Shown: positions 1 to 5,049 of the stretch, one piece after another | Numbering within the stretch: position 1 is the stretch's first letter | Layout of the letters: each line of letters starts with the position of its first letter | Assembly (NCBI GenBank): GCA_021775835.1 | Contig: JAJFHC010000107.1 | Coordinates: forward strand, 1-5,812 | Origin: Hyphomicrobiales bacterium | Lineage (GTDB): Bacteria > Pseudomonadota > Alphaproteobacteria > Rhizobiales > JAJFHC01 | Length of the DNA: 5,812 bases | Direction: 5' to 3' | Translations under genes and position numbers: made by a program | The notes under the pieces: generated by a model | The model's input: only the letters and a program-made list of their open reading frames with translations | Database searches by the model: none | What the model was told of the DNA's origin: nothing

Positions 1-294
1 CATAAAATTTGGATCGGTCGGATCAAGTTGCTGCAGTCTGTCGGTGACTTTGACGAGCAAGCCGGCGTCAGCGGTCGCCAATTCGGTATACCCATTGAGC
101 AATAATTGGGTGACTTGCATGCCCGCAACCGCTTCCATCGCTTGTTTCGACGAATATCCCGAAAACACATAGATCGTTTCGTTGATGATCTCGTTGTCGA
201 AAAAGCTGGAATGGCTGTACTTGTTTGACACGGTCGTCATGAACAGGAAGAGGCCCGGCGCGACTGTTTGTAAGTCGTGTTGCTCATGACGCTG
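1..294 (-). pseudogene. Continuation of the unknown protein in the -1 frame (partial at left edge)
   Basis: The codon register with boundaries at 1-3, 4-6 and so on has no stop on the minus strand from about 523 down to base 1. From about 265 it gives coherent protein: TVAPGLFLFM, then TTVSNKYSHSSFFDNE, IYVFSGYSSKQAME and QVTQLLLNGYTELATADAG, with LVKVTDRLQQLDP near the edge. Adding one base near 262-266, for example making AAA into AAAA, would join it to the upstream frame as SNTTYK-TVAPG. No canonical X_XXY_YYZ slippery heptamer is present there, so a recent one-base deletion or a sequencing error is likelier than programmed frameshifting. The alternative is a separate gene starting at the ATG at 240, which overlaps the upstream stop as ATGA but has no evident ribosome binding site. 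Function is unknown and the C-terminus lies outside the window. The right boundary given here is approximate. Confidence 0.5.
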
Positions 295-713
295 GTGCTT
301 GTGGTTGACGTCAATCCGCCCAACAGCGCCTGCACGCCGGCAAAAGCAGCCTCGGCAATCAACCCCTCCATACCGGCCAGAGAGGTGGCGACGCCCTTGA
401 GCGCATCTCCGCTCGCGGCTTTTGTGCCTTTCGGTATCGGGCCGCCAAAAATTGCGCCGCCTACGGCGTCCACGATCTTGGCGACATTTTTCAAAGACCA
501 TTCCGACATCGTTTCAAGGTGCTGATAATGGCCGCCGAATAAAAAAGACTGGTCTGTGATGTGGGATTCAGAAAACGTTTTGGCCTTTAATTTTTCCAGC
601 TCATCCTGCTTCGACTTGAGAATGGTCTGCATCGACGCCGTTTGTTCATCCACATAATCGCGGAAGGCTTCGTTTTCTTTTTTTTGCTGCTCGATTGTAT
701 TTGATGAGCCCAT
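237..713 (-). CDS. Unknown protein, N-terminal part, ending at a probable frameshift
   Basis: I do not recognise this protein. It reads 158 aa from an ATG at 713, with a good Shine-Dalgarno AGGGG (720-724) six bases upstream. Residues about 7-45 are charged and Gln/Glu/Lys-rich, probably helical or coiled coil. Residues about 78-133 are rich in Gly and Ala with hydrophobic stretches (VGGAIFGG, EAAFAGVQALLGG), followed by a Ser/Thr-rich stretch. No signal peptide is visible. The last eight residues (SRRASSCS) look like out-of-frame translation, while the -1 frame continues as sensible protein (TVAPGLFLFM) and stays open to the left edge. I therefore think this is the front of a longer protein. 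Alternatively the stop (TGA, 237-239) overlaps an ATG (238-240) as ATGA, which would fit two translationally coupled genes. Confidence 0.6.
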   Translation of the reverse strand: MGSSNTIEQQKKENEAFRDYVDEQTASMQTILKSKQDELEKLKAKTFSESHITDQSFLFGGHYQHLETMSEWSLKNVAKIVDAVGGAIFGGPIPKGTKAASGDALKGVATSLAGMEGLIAEAAFAGVQALLGGLTSTTSTSVMSNTTYKQSRRASSCS

Positions 714-750
714 TGCACACCCCTATTAGCTGTATTATTTAATGAAAGCT

Positions 751-778
751 CGTATAGGTTGTAATCTATACTTGTCAA
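751..778 (-). promoter_or_regulatory. Sigma70-type promoter of the unknown leftward gene
   Basis: On the minus strand a perfect TTGACA (773-778) is followed after 16 bp by TATACG (751-756), which matches TATAAT at four positions. The predicted transcript start near 744 leaves a leader of about 30 nt that includes the AGGGG ribosome binding site. Position and fit are good for the gene starting at 713. Confidence 0.6.
752..771. promoter_or_regulatory. Candidate operator palindrome GTATAG-N8-CTATAC
   Basis: Six-base arms, GTATAG (752-757) and CTATAC (766-771), are separated by 8 bp. The palindrome fills the space between the -35 and -10 boxes of the leftward promoter and overlaps the -10. This is where a dimeric repressor would block polymerase. 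No regulator gene for it is seen nearby, and its half-sites differ from the AACCGG sites elsewhere in the window. Confidence 0.4.
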
Positions 779-1068
779 GGTGATGTTTTCCAAATCTCGC
801 GATGAGGATGTATTGGGTTCAAATTGCGCGTTGCTGTTCGTTTCCGCGGGCAAGCAATCTGCCGAGCATTGCGGTAGATTCGCGCGTTGATCGAGCAGCA
901 GTCGGACGGGGCGCTATTAAATATGCCGACGTTTGGTTCCGCCGCTGGCCGGCGCCGAAAACCGACTCGAACCTTATAGAAATAATCCATGACTCGGAAT
1001 TTGCTTGTCGAAAGCAGCGAGCTTCAACCGTCTAGCCATAACGAAGAAGTTTTGGCGAGGGAATACCA

Positions 1069-1938
1069 ATGACGTCAATTGCAAATTCAAAGTCATCGGC
1101 AATGATCGCAATACTCACGTTCTTCGTTATATTTATCCCACTTACTGGCTTTTTCGAATACGCCGTTGTGAAATGGAATTATGGCGGCTGGATCACAGGG
1201 ATGATGTGGTCCGTTGGCGTTGCCGCAATTATTACTTGCCTGGTTTTGCGGCGCCCCCTTTCCAGCCTCGGTTGGGGCTTTGGCAAACCAAAATATCTGC
1301 TACTGGCGTTTTTTCTGCCAATTGGATATTCGCTTTTCGCTTTCCTGATCATCATTGGTTTGGGCCTCGGCGTATACGACGCAGAGCACGTCAACAACAT
1401 CGTTAGCAAGCGAGCAGGTGTCGAACCGCAATCTCTCGCGCTACAGTTCATCGTCTTCGTCGTATTTTTGTTCGTTTCGAGAATGGGCGGCGCTGTCGCC
1501 AATGCGTTGGGTGAAGAAATTGGCTGGCGTGGATTTCTGGTGCCCGAGTTCGCCAAGCTTATGCCTTTCACCGCGGTATGCATCGTATCAGGATTGATTT
1601 GGGGCCTCTGGCATTTTCCAATTATCTTTGGCGCGAGCTATGGCGGCGCGGAAGCCTTTCCAACATTAGACGCGGCGAAATTTTTAACCGCAACAACCTT
1701 AGCGTCGTTCCCCATGGTCTATCTTCGCTTAAGGTCGGGAAGCCTGTGGACTGCCGCCATCTTTCATGGGTCGCATAATCTCTTCATGAACGATATTTTT
1801 CGCCCGCTTCTGGTCGAAGGACCCGGACGAAATTTGATGGGCGAGTTTGGTTGGATCAGTATCGGCATTATGGTTTTTGTGGCCGCCTTTTTTTGGATAC
1901 GCGCGCGGTCAAAACTCGCCTCGGTTTTTAAACCATAA
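1069..1938 (+). CDS. CPBP family intramembrane metalloprotease (CAAX protease-like, Abi domain)
   Basis: A 289-aa polytopic membrane protein of the CPBP (Rce1/Abi) family, predicted to act in the inner membrane. Family members are glutamyl or metallo-type intramembrane proteases. Some serve in bacteriocin self-immunity, and most bacterial members have no known substrate. All three conserved motifs are visible in order: EEIGWRGF (E149, E150, R154), WGLWH ending in H182, and HGSHN (H233, N237), matching the usual EExxxR, FxxxH (Trp replacing Phe here) and HxxxN pattern. About six to eight hydrophobic segments are apparent, for example near residues 11-30, 43-60, 76-101, 126-137, 165-187 and 261-277. 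GAGGG at 1057-1061 stands seven bases before the ATG, which supports this start. The gene diverges from the unknown leftward gene and converges on tlyA. Family assignment is firm; the substrate is unknown. Confidence 0.9.
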   Translation: MTSIANSKSSAMIAILTFFVIFIPLTGFFEYAVVKWNYGGWITGMMWSVGVAAIITCLVLRRPLSSLGWGFGKPKYLLLAFFLPIGYSLFAFLIIIGLGLGVYDAEHVNNIVSKRAGVEPQSLALQFIVFVVFLFVSRMGGAVANALGEEIGWRGFLVPEFAKLMPFTAVCIVSGLIWGLWHFPIIFGASYGGAEAFPTLDAAKFLTATTLASFPMVYLRLRSGSLWTAAIFHGSHNLFMNDIFRPLLVEGPGRNLMGEFGWISIGIMVFVAAFFWIRARSKLASVFKP

Positions 1939-1978
1939 CCACGAACGATATATAGAATCTTTCGCATTTCGTGAGTGG

Positions 1979-1991
1979 CCGCCTTCGGCGG
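1979..1991. terminator. Small GC hairpin between convergent genes
   Basis: CCGCC-TTC-GGCGG forms a tight five-pair stem-loop midway between the ends of the CPBP gene and tlyA, which converge. Neither side carries a clear T-run, so it is a weak candidate for a bidirectional terminator. A looser inverted pair, CACGAA (1940-1945) and TTCGTG (1968-1973), lies just to its left. Confidence 0.3.
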
Positions 1992-2030
1992 ACAATCATC
2001 GTTCTCGACTGAACTTGTAAGCTGTCTGAA

Positions 2031-2765
2031 CTAGCCCGCCTTCACGCCGCCAATCAGAAATTCGCGGTTGCCGCCGCCGCCGGCGATGGGGCTGTCGATC
2101 CAGCTTGTTGATTTCCATCCCGGCTGCGCATTGAGCCAGGCATCGATATCATTGGCGACGTCGATAGAATTCGCACGGCCTGGCTTGACGATCCCACCCT
2201 TACCGAGCCCCGCCCGACCCACTTCGAATTGCGGTTTGATCAGCGCGATCAGCTGCGCGCCCGGCGCTGCGAGGGCCAAAGCCGGCGGCAGAGCCTTCTT
2301 TAGCGAAATAAAGCTGACGTCGCAGACAATCATGTCGATGGGTTCCGGTATCGTTTCCGGCGACAATTCCCTCGCATGCGTCGCTTCCAGATTGACCACG
2401 CGCGCATCGTCGCGAAGCGATGGATGCAGCTGATCGCGCCCCACATCGACGGCGTAAATTTTCGCCGCGCCCGCGCGCAGCAGCACATCCGTAAAGCCGC
2501 CGGTTGACGCGCCGAGGTCGAGGCAAGTCTTGCCGGCCGCGTTAACGTCCATGCTCCGCAGCGCCGCGTCGAGCTTCACACCGCCCCGCGAAACGAAGGG
2601 ATGCGCCTCGCCGTCAGCGATGATCTCATCGTCTTCGGAAATATTTTGAGACGGCTTCCTGGCCATTTCGCCATTGACGCGCACAAGGCCCGCCGCAATC
2701 GCCGCCTGTGCGCGGGCGCGCGATTCGTAAACGCCGGATTCAACGAGATGTAAATCGAGCCGCAT
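2031..2765 (-). CDS. tlyA: TlyA family 16S/23S rRNA cytidine-2'-O-methyltransferase
   Basis: A 244-aa cytosolic protein with the two-domain TlyA layout: an N-terminal S4 RNA-binding domain (about residues 1-60, starting RLDLHLVESG, with the typical VRVNG) and a FtsJ/RrmJ-like SAM-dependent methyltransferase domain. SAM motif I is DLGASTGGF (83-91). The K-D-K-E tetrad known for the family appears as K64 (SRGGVKLD), D149 (CDVSF), K177 (IKPQFE) and E235 (NREFL). TlyA enzymes 2'-O-methylate cytidines in 16S and/or 23S rRNA at the subunit interface and affect capreomycin sensitivity in mycobacteria; the exact targets here are inferred. Length is normal for the family. The ATG start has AGGG about four bases upstream. 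It follows the glycosyltransferase gene by 38 bp, so read-through transcription is likely. The old name 'hemolysin A' should not be read as a toxin function. Confidence 0.93.
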   Translation of the reverse strand: MRLDLHLVESGVYESRARAQAAIAAGLVRVNGEMARKPSQNISEDDEIIADGEAHPFVSRGGVKLDAALRSMDVNAAGKTCLDLGASTGGFTDVLLRAGAAKIYAVDVGRDQLHPSLRDDARVVNLEATHARELSPETIPEPIDMIVCDVSFISLKKALPPALALAAPGAQLIALIKPQFEVGRAGLGKGGIVKPGRANSIDVANDIDAWLNAQPGWKSTSWIDSPIAGGGGNREFLIGGVKAG

Positions 2766-2803
2766 GGCGCCCTACCCAATCCGATCGGAACAGGCAGCCT
2801 AGG

Positions 2804-3748
2804 TCAGTTTCGCGCGGTCATCAAAAAGCGCGCCAGCGGCGGGGAGACGCGTGCGATGCGCATCGTCGCGCGAAGTTTCGGGTTGTACCCGCGCGTCAGC
2901 GCCTCTTCGGCCTGTTCGTGAAACTCGCCGAACTGTCCATGCCGCAAGGCGGTTTTTGCTCTGCTGAGGGCGATCGTGTAACGCAATTTATCGATTTGCT
3001 GGTCACAAAGCACGATCAGGTCCGAACGCGCGGCGCGCAACTTTTCATAGACCTTGATCGTGAACATGCTGAGCCGCACGTCATTCGACGAAAGTGAGTC
3101 GTCTCTGAGGCGGTACCAGGCAAGCGGTTCGTTCAAATATTCGGCCTTGCCGCCGGCGGCGAGCATGCGGATCCATAAGTCGAAATCCTGCGCATTACGC
3201 AGTCTATTATCAAAACCGCCAACGCGGTCGAACCATTCGCGCCGCATTGTGACGGCCGTATAAACCTGAAAGGCGCGCGTTGCGACCCGTTTCAGCGTCA
3301 CTGGCGGAACCATCCGTACGTTTTCCGAGCACCGATTGCCGGGGCGTTTTTCGTCCACAAATGTATGGGCGTCACAAGCGACGAAGGCGCATTCCGGCGC
3401 GGCTTCGATCGCGTCTAGCATCTTCTCAAGATAATCGGGCCGCCATGTATCGTCAGCGTCCAGCATCGACAGGAATTCACTTTCGGACGCCTGCACCGCG
3501 CGATTGCGCGCGGCCGCGGCGCCAGCGTTTTCCTGCTGGATAATCTGAATGCGGTTATCATCGAAAGACCGGGCGATCTCGACCGTGTCGTCCGTGCTGC
3601 CGTCATCAACGATCACAAGGGCCCAGTCATCGCGCGTCTGCGCCAAAACGCTCGCAATGGCCTCGCCAATATACGGCCCGACATTGAAGGCCGGCATGAT
3701 GATGGATGTTTTTGATTTGTCAGTTTTCAGGGACACGGCTCGACACAC
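2804..3748 (-). CDS. Family 2 glycosyltransferase (GT-A fold)
   Basis: A protein of about 314 aa that probably moves a sugar from a nucleotide-sugar donor onto a glycan, lipid or protein; donor and acceptor cannot be told. It opens with the GT2 signature TSIIMPAFN (14-22), followed by IVDDGSTDDT (46-55), the acidic nucleotide/metal-binding DAD (97-99) and a QDFDLWIRM segment (187-195) that holds the usual catalytic-acid region. Residues about 225-314 form a basic helical tail without clear membrane helices, so the enzyme is probably cytosolic or peripheral. The start is uncertain: GTG at 3748 directly follows an in-frame stop, GTG at 3736 is possible, and neither has a good Shine-Dalgarno. 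Starting at the ATG inside IIMPAFN would remove the first beta strand, so it is rejected. It precedes tlyA by 38 bp. No other polysaccharide gene is in the window. Confidence 0.88.
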   Translation of the reverse strand: MCRAVSLKTDKSKTSIIMPAFNVGPYIGEAIASVLAQTRDDWALVIVDDGSTDDTVEIARSFDDNRIQIIQQENAGAAAARNRAVQASESEFLSMLDADDTWRPDYLEKMLDAIEAAPECAFVACDAHTFVDEKRPGNRCSENVRMVPPVTLKRVATRAFQVYTAVTMRREWFDRVGGFDNRLRNAQDFDLWIRMLAAGGKAEYLNEPLAWYRLRDDSLSSNDVRLSMFTIKVYEKLRAARSDLIVLCDQQIDKLRYTIALSRAKTALRHGQFGEFHEQAEEALTRGYNPKLRATMRIARVSPPLARFLMTARN

Positions 3749-3788
3749 TCACATTGCACAAGCCCGTATGCATGCACGTTGCGCGCCG

Positions 3789-3819
3789 ATTTTACGAAAT
3801 CGTCCGCACCGCCATGCAA
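3789..3819 (-). promoter_or_regulatory. Weak candidate promoter for the glycosyltransferase gene
   Basis: On the minus strand TTGCAT (3814-3819) and TAAAAT (3789-3794) are 19 bp apart. The -10 is good, but the -35 and spacing are poor. It would give a leader of roughly 35 nt before the GTG at 3748, downstream of the hairpin at 3834-3860. Confidence 0.2.
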
Positions 3820-3833
3820 ATTTCCGATAAAGA

Positions 3834-3860
3834 CCGCGCAGCCCTGATCAGGCCGCGCGG
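3834..3860 (-). terminator. Strong hairpin, candidate terminator after the small coiled-coil gene
   Basis: CCGCGC (3834-3839) pairs with GCGCGG (3855-3860). Inside it the perfect palindrome CCTGATCAGG (3843-3852) extends the stem beyond a small internal loop. Read leftward it is followed by TCTTTATC, a modest T-rich tail, and lies about 80 bases past the small gene's stop. The plus-strand tail (CATTTGTTAATT) is similarly AT-rich, so direction is not certain. The self-complementary CCTGATCAGG core could instead be a protein-binding site. Confidence 0.4.
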
Positions 3861-3900
3861 CATTTGTTAATTGGGAAGGTTAACGAATGACGCCGCAACG

Positions 3901-3944
3901 AAGGCGCCGCCGGCAATACACTAAGGCGACGCCGGCAATACACT
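3901..3944. repeat. 22-bp tandem direct repeat, two copies
   Basis: Copy one (3901-3922) and copy two (3923-3944) are both 22 bp and differ at one base, C or A after AAGGCG. Each ends in GGCAATACACT. The second copy runs two bases into the stop codon (3943-3945) of the small coiled-coil gene. GACGCCGCAA at 3889-3898 resembles part of the unit and may be the remains of a third copy. Confidence 0.85.
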
Positions 3945-4176
3945 ACCGGACGCTGTCATCTCGAATGGCCGCGGCGTGAATCACCTTGATCAGCTCGCCC
4001 TGACTGCGGACGTCTCGTCGCATCTCTCGCAAACGCGACGCCGCCCATTCATCACGCGCTTCGGCGCGGCGTAATTCTTCGGCGACGGCGCTGAGGCGTG
4101 TGTCGAGTTGGTGACGCAACCGGGCGATTTCTGCCTCTATCGCGGAGAGCTTCTGCTCTGCGTCGTCTTCCCCCAT
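3943..4176 (-). CDS. Small coiled-coil protein of unknown function
   Basis: A 77-aa, highly charged soluble protein that I do not recognise as any named family. Almost the whole length (about residues 5-60) is predicted helical, with a heptad-like pattern: LSAIEAEIARLRHQL, then LSAVAEELRRAEA, ending near SQGELIKVIHAA. There is no signal peptide, membrane segment or cysteine. An ATG at 4176 is preferred. A TTG at 4185 would add three residues, and neither start has a clear Shine-Dalgarno. The composition and absence of stops suggest a real gene, but its short length leaves doubt. It lies 125 bp downstream of the repressor, with an AACCGG-N5-CCGGTT palindrome 61 bp before its start, so it is a likely target of that repressor. 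It could be a structural or adaptor protein that works by oligomerising; this is inference. Confidence 0.55.
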   Translation of the reverse strand: MGEDDAEQKLSAIEAEIARLRHQLDTRLSAVAEELRRAEARDEWAASRLREMRRDVRSQGELIKVIHAAAIRDDSVR

Positions 4177-4236
4177 TTTCGTCAAGCCAGCCCGGTTGCG
4201 TCGAATGCCAACTTCAAGTCTTTTGAAAATAAAGTC

Positions 4237-4253
4237 AACCGGTTTTTCCGGTT
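4237..4253. promoter_or_regulatory. Candidate repressor operator AACCGG-N5-CCGGTT upstream of the small gene
   Basis: A perfect palindrome with 6-bp arms and a 5-bp A/T spacer. On the minus strand its right arm runs into TTGACT (4233-4238), a reasonable -35 for the small coiled-coil gene, although no good -10 follows. The same arms and spacing recur at 4998-5014 before the repressor, which suggests an operator. Read leftward it is also a short hairpin followed by GACTTTATTTTC, 34 bases after the small intergenic region begins at the repressor stop side (about 48 bases past that stop), so it could act as the repressor's terminator instead or as well. Confidence 0.55.
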
Positions 4254-4300
4254 AAAACTTGTATAGCGCGCCGATTATCACGGGCTGAAAATAATGCGGC

Positions 4301-4963
4301 TCATCTATTCAAATCGATTCCGACGACAAGCTGGCAGTCCCAGTCCGCCTTTTTCAGATCGCTTTCCTTTTTCGGATTGAGCTGACAAACAATCCACTTC
4401 GCAGCCGTCTGGCCGGCAAAGAGTCGCAAAATCACATCGTGCGACCCTTTTTTTCTGGCGATGAATAAGGACTCTTGCCCCGGCGCGGGGCGACGGTGCG
4501 GATGCACCCAAACAAGCTCGCCGGTATTGATTCGCGGCGCCATGGCGTCGTCGACGACATAGACGCCGTAAAGCGCTTTGACATTTTTCCATTGTTCCGG
4601 GCGCTGCCGATGCTCCACAATGTCGCCCAAATGAAAGGTCTGCGCCGCGCCGTCGTTTAAGACAGCGGCATAAACCGGAACGAGGGCATCCGACCGCTCG
4701 ATCGGCGCCTCCGCCAGCGCTGAAATGCGCGACGCGTCGTATCGCGATGACCGTCCTTCTTCGCTGACGCCGCCTGATTCCAGCCAGATGGCGCTCACGC
4801 CGAGCGCCTCCGCAATTTTTTCGACAATGTTTCGGCGGGGTTCGGTATCGCTGGTTTCCCACTCGGCGACGGCGGACTGAGACCGCCCCACGATCCGGGC
4901 GAGATCAGCCTGAGACAACCCGCTTTGGCTGCGGGCGCTTTTGATTCTTTCGCCGATTCCCAT
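4301..4963 (-). CDS. XRE-family repressor with degenerate S24 (LexA/CI-like) C-terminal domain
   Basis: A 220-aa cytosolic DNA-binding regulator built like phage CI/LexA-type repressors. Residues about 3-60 are an XRE helix-turn-helix (GERIKSARSQSGLSQ, then DLARIVGRSQSAVAEWE, with the recognition helix near 27-36). A linker covers about 62-93, and an S24-like domain runs from about 95 to 215. In active S24 repressors a Ser sits in the D-D-S-M segment and a Lys lies in a later strand. Here the segment reads VVDDAMAPR with A140, and the expected Lys position appears to be R180 (VILRLFAG). No Ala-Gly or Cys-Gly cleavage site is visible in the linker. I infer a non-cleaving repressor, perhaps using the fold only for dimerisation or ligand sensing. 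ATG at 4963 is chosen because a TTG at 4999 would add a hydrophobic tail lying in the operator and outside the usual HTH start. No Shine-Dalgarno is seen. It follows dxs by 86 bp. Confidence 0.85.
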   Translation of the reverse strand: MGIGERIKSARSQSGLSQADLARIVGRSQSAVAEWETSDTEPRRNIVEKIAEALGVSAIWLESGGVSEEGRSSRYDASRISALAEAPIERSDALVPVYAAVLNDGAAQTFHLGDIVEHRQRPEQWKNVKALYGVYVVDDAMAPRINTGELVWVHPHRRPAPGQESLFIARKKGSHDVILRLFAGQTAAKWIVCQLNPKKESDLKKADWDCQLVVGIDLNR

Positions 4964-4997
4964 ACCGAAAAATGCCGGAAACAGCGCAAAGAAATCC

Positions 4998-5014
4998 AAC
5001 CGGAAAATCCGGTC
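4998..5014. promoter_or_regulatory. Candidate autoregulatory operator upstream of the repressor
   Basis: AACCGG-AAAAT-CCGGTC matches the 4237-4253 palindrome in arm sequence and 5-bp A/T spacing, with 11 of 12 arm bases agreeing. On the minus strand its end overlaps TTGGAT (4994-4999), a possible -35 of the repressor gene whose ATG is at 4963. No good -10 follows; a CATTTT box would put the transcript start close to the ATG, giving a leaderless or nearly leaderless message. It is also a short hairpin followed by TGGATTTCTTT, 36 bases past the dxs stop, so a terminator role for dxs is an alternative. Confidence 0.55.
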
Positions 5015-5049
5015 GCAGCCGGGAAAGCCGATAGACCGTCCGACGCCTG

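Larger units (their letters stand above)
714..1068. other. 355-base divergent intergenic region without a convincing gene
   Basis: It separates the leftward unknown gene from the rightward CPBP gene. Besides the promoter and palindrome near 751-778, it holds an imperfect hairpin: AATCTGCC (856-863) pairs with GGTAGATT (873-880) over a 9-nt loop with one G-U pair. No T-tract follows it. Short open frames exist on both strands (for example 802-1035 plus and 775-990 minus), but none has a supporting ribosome binding site or recognisable product. I found no clear -35/-10 pair for the CPBP gene. TATAGA (975-980) and AATAAT (981-986) are possible -10 boxes without a matching -35. Confidence 0.5.

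Noticed and set aside
815..830. GGTTCAAAT-like string resembling a tRNA T-loop, and GACTCGAACC near 964-973 on the other strand
   Set aside because: The flanking bases do not form a five-pair T-stem, and no acceptor or anticodon arm can be built around either.
802..1035. Plus-strand 77-codon frame in the intergenic region, and the overlapping 71-codon minus-strand frame at 775-990
   Set aside because: Neither has a convincing ribosome binding site or coherent composition (Arg- and Cys-rich, irregular), and they overlap each other on opposite strands.
2708..3097. Plus-strand frame across the tlyA start and the glycosyltransferase end
   Set aside because: It is Arg-rich shadow translation opposite two well-supported genes.
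3867..3883. TTAA-N9-TTAA resembling a CtrA box
   Set aside because: The CtrA consensus spacing is seven bases; nine does not fit, and AT-rich intergenic sequence gives TTAA pairs easily.
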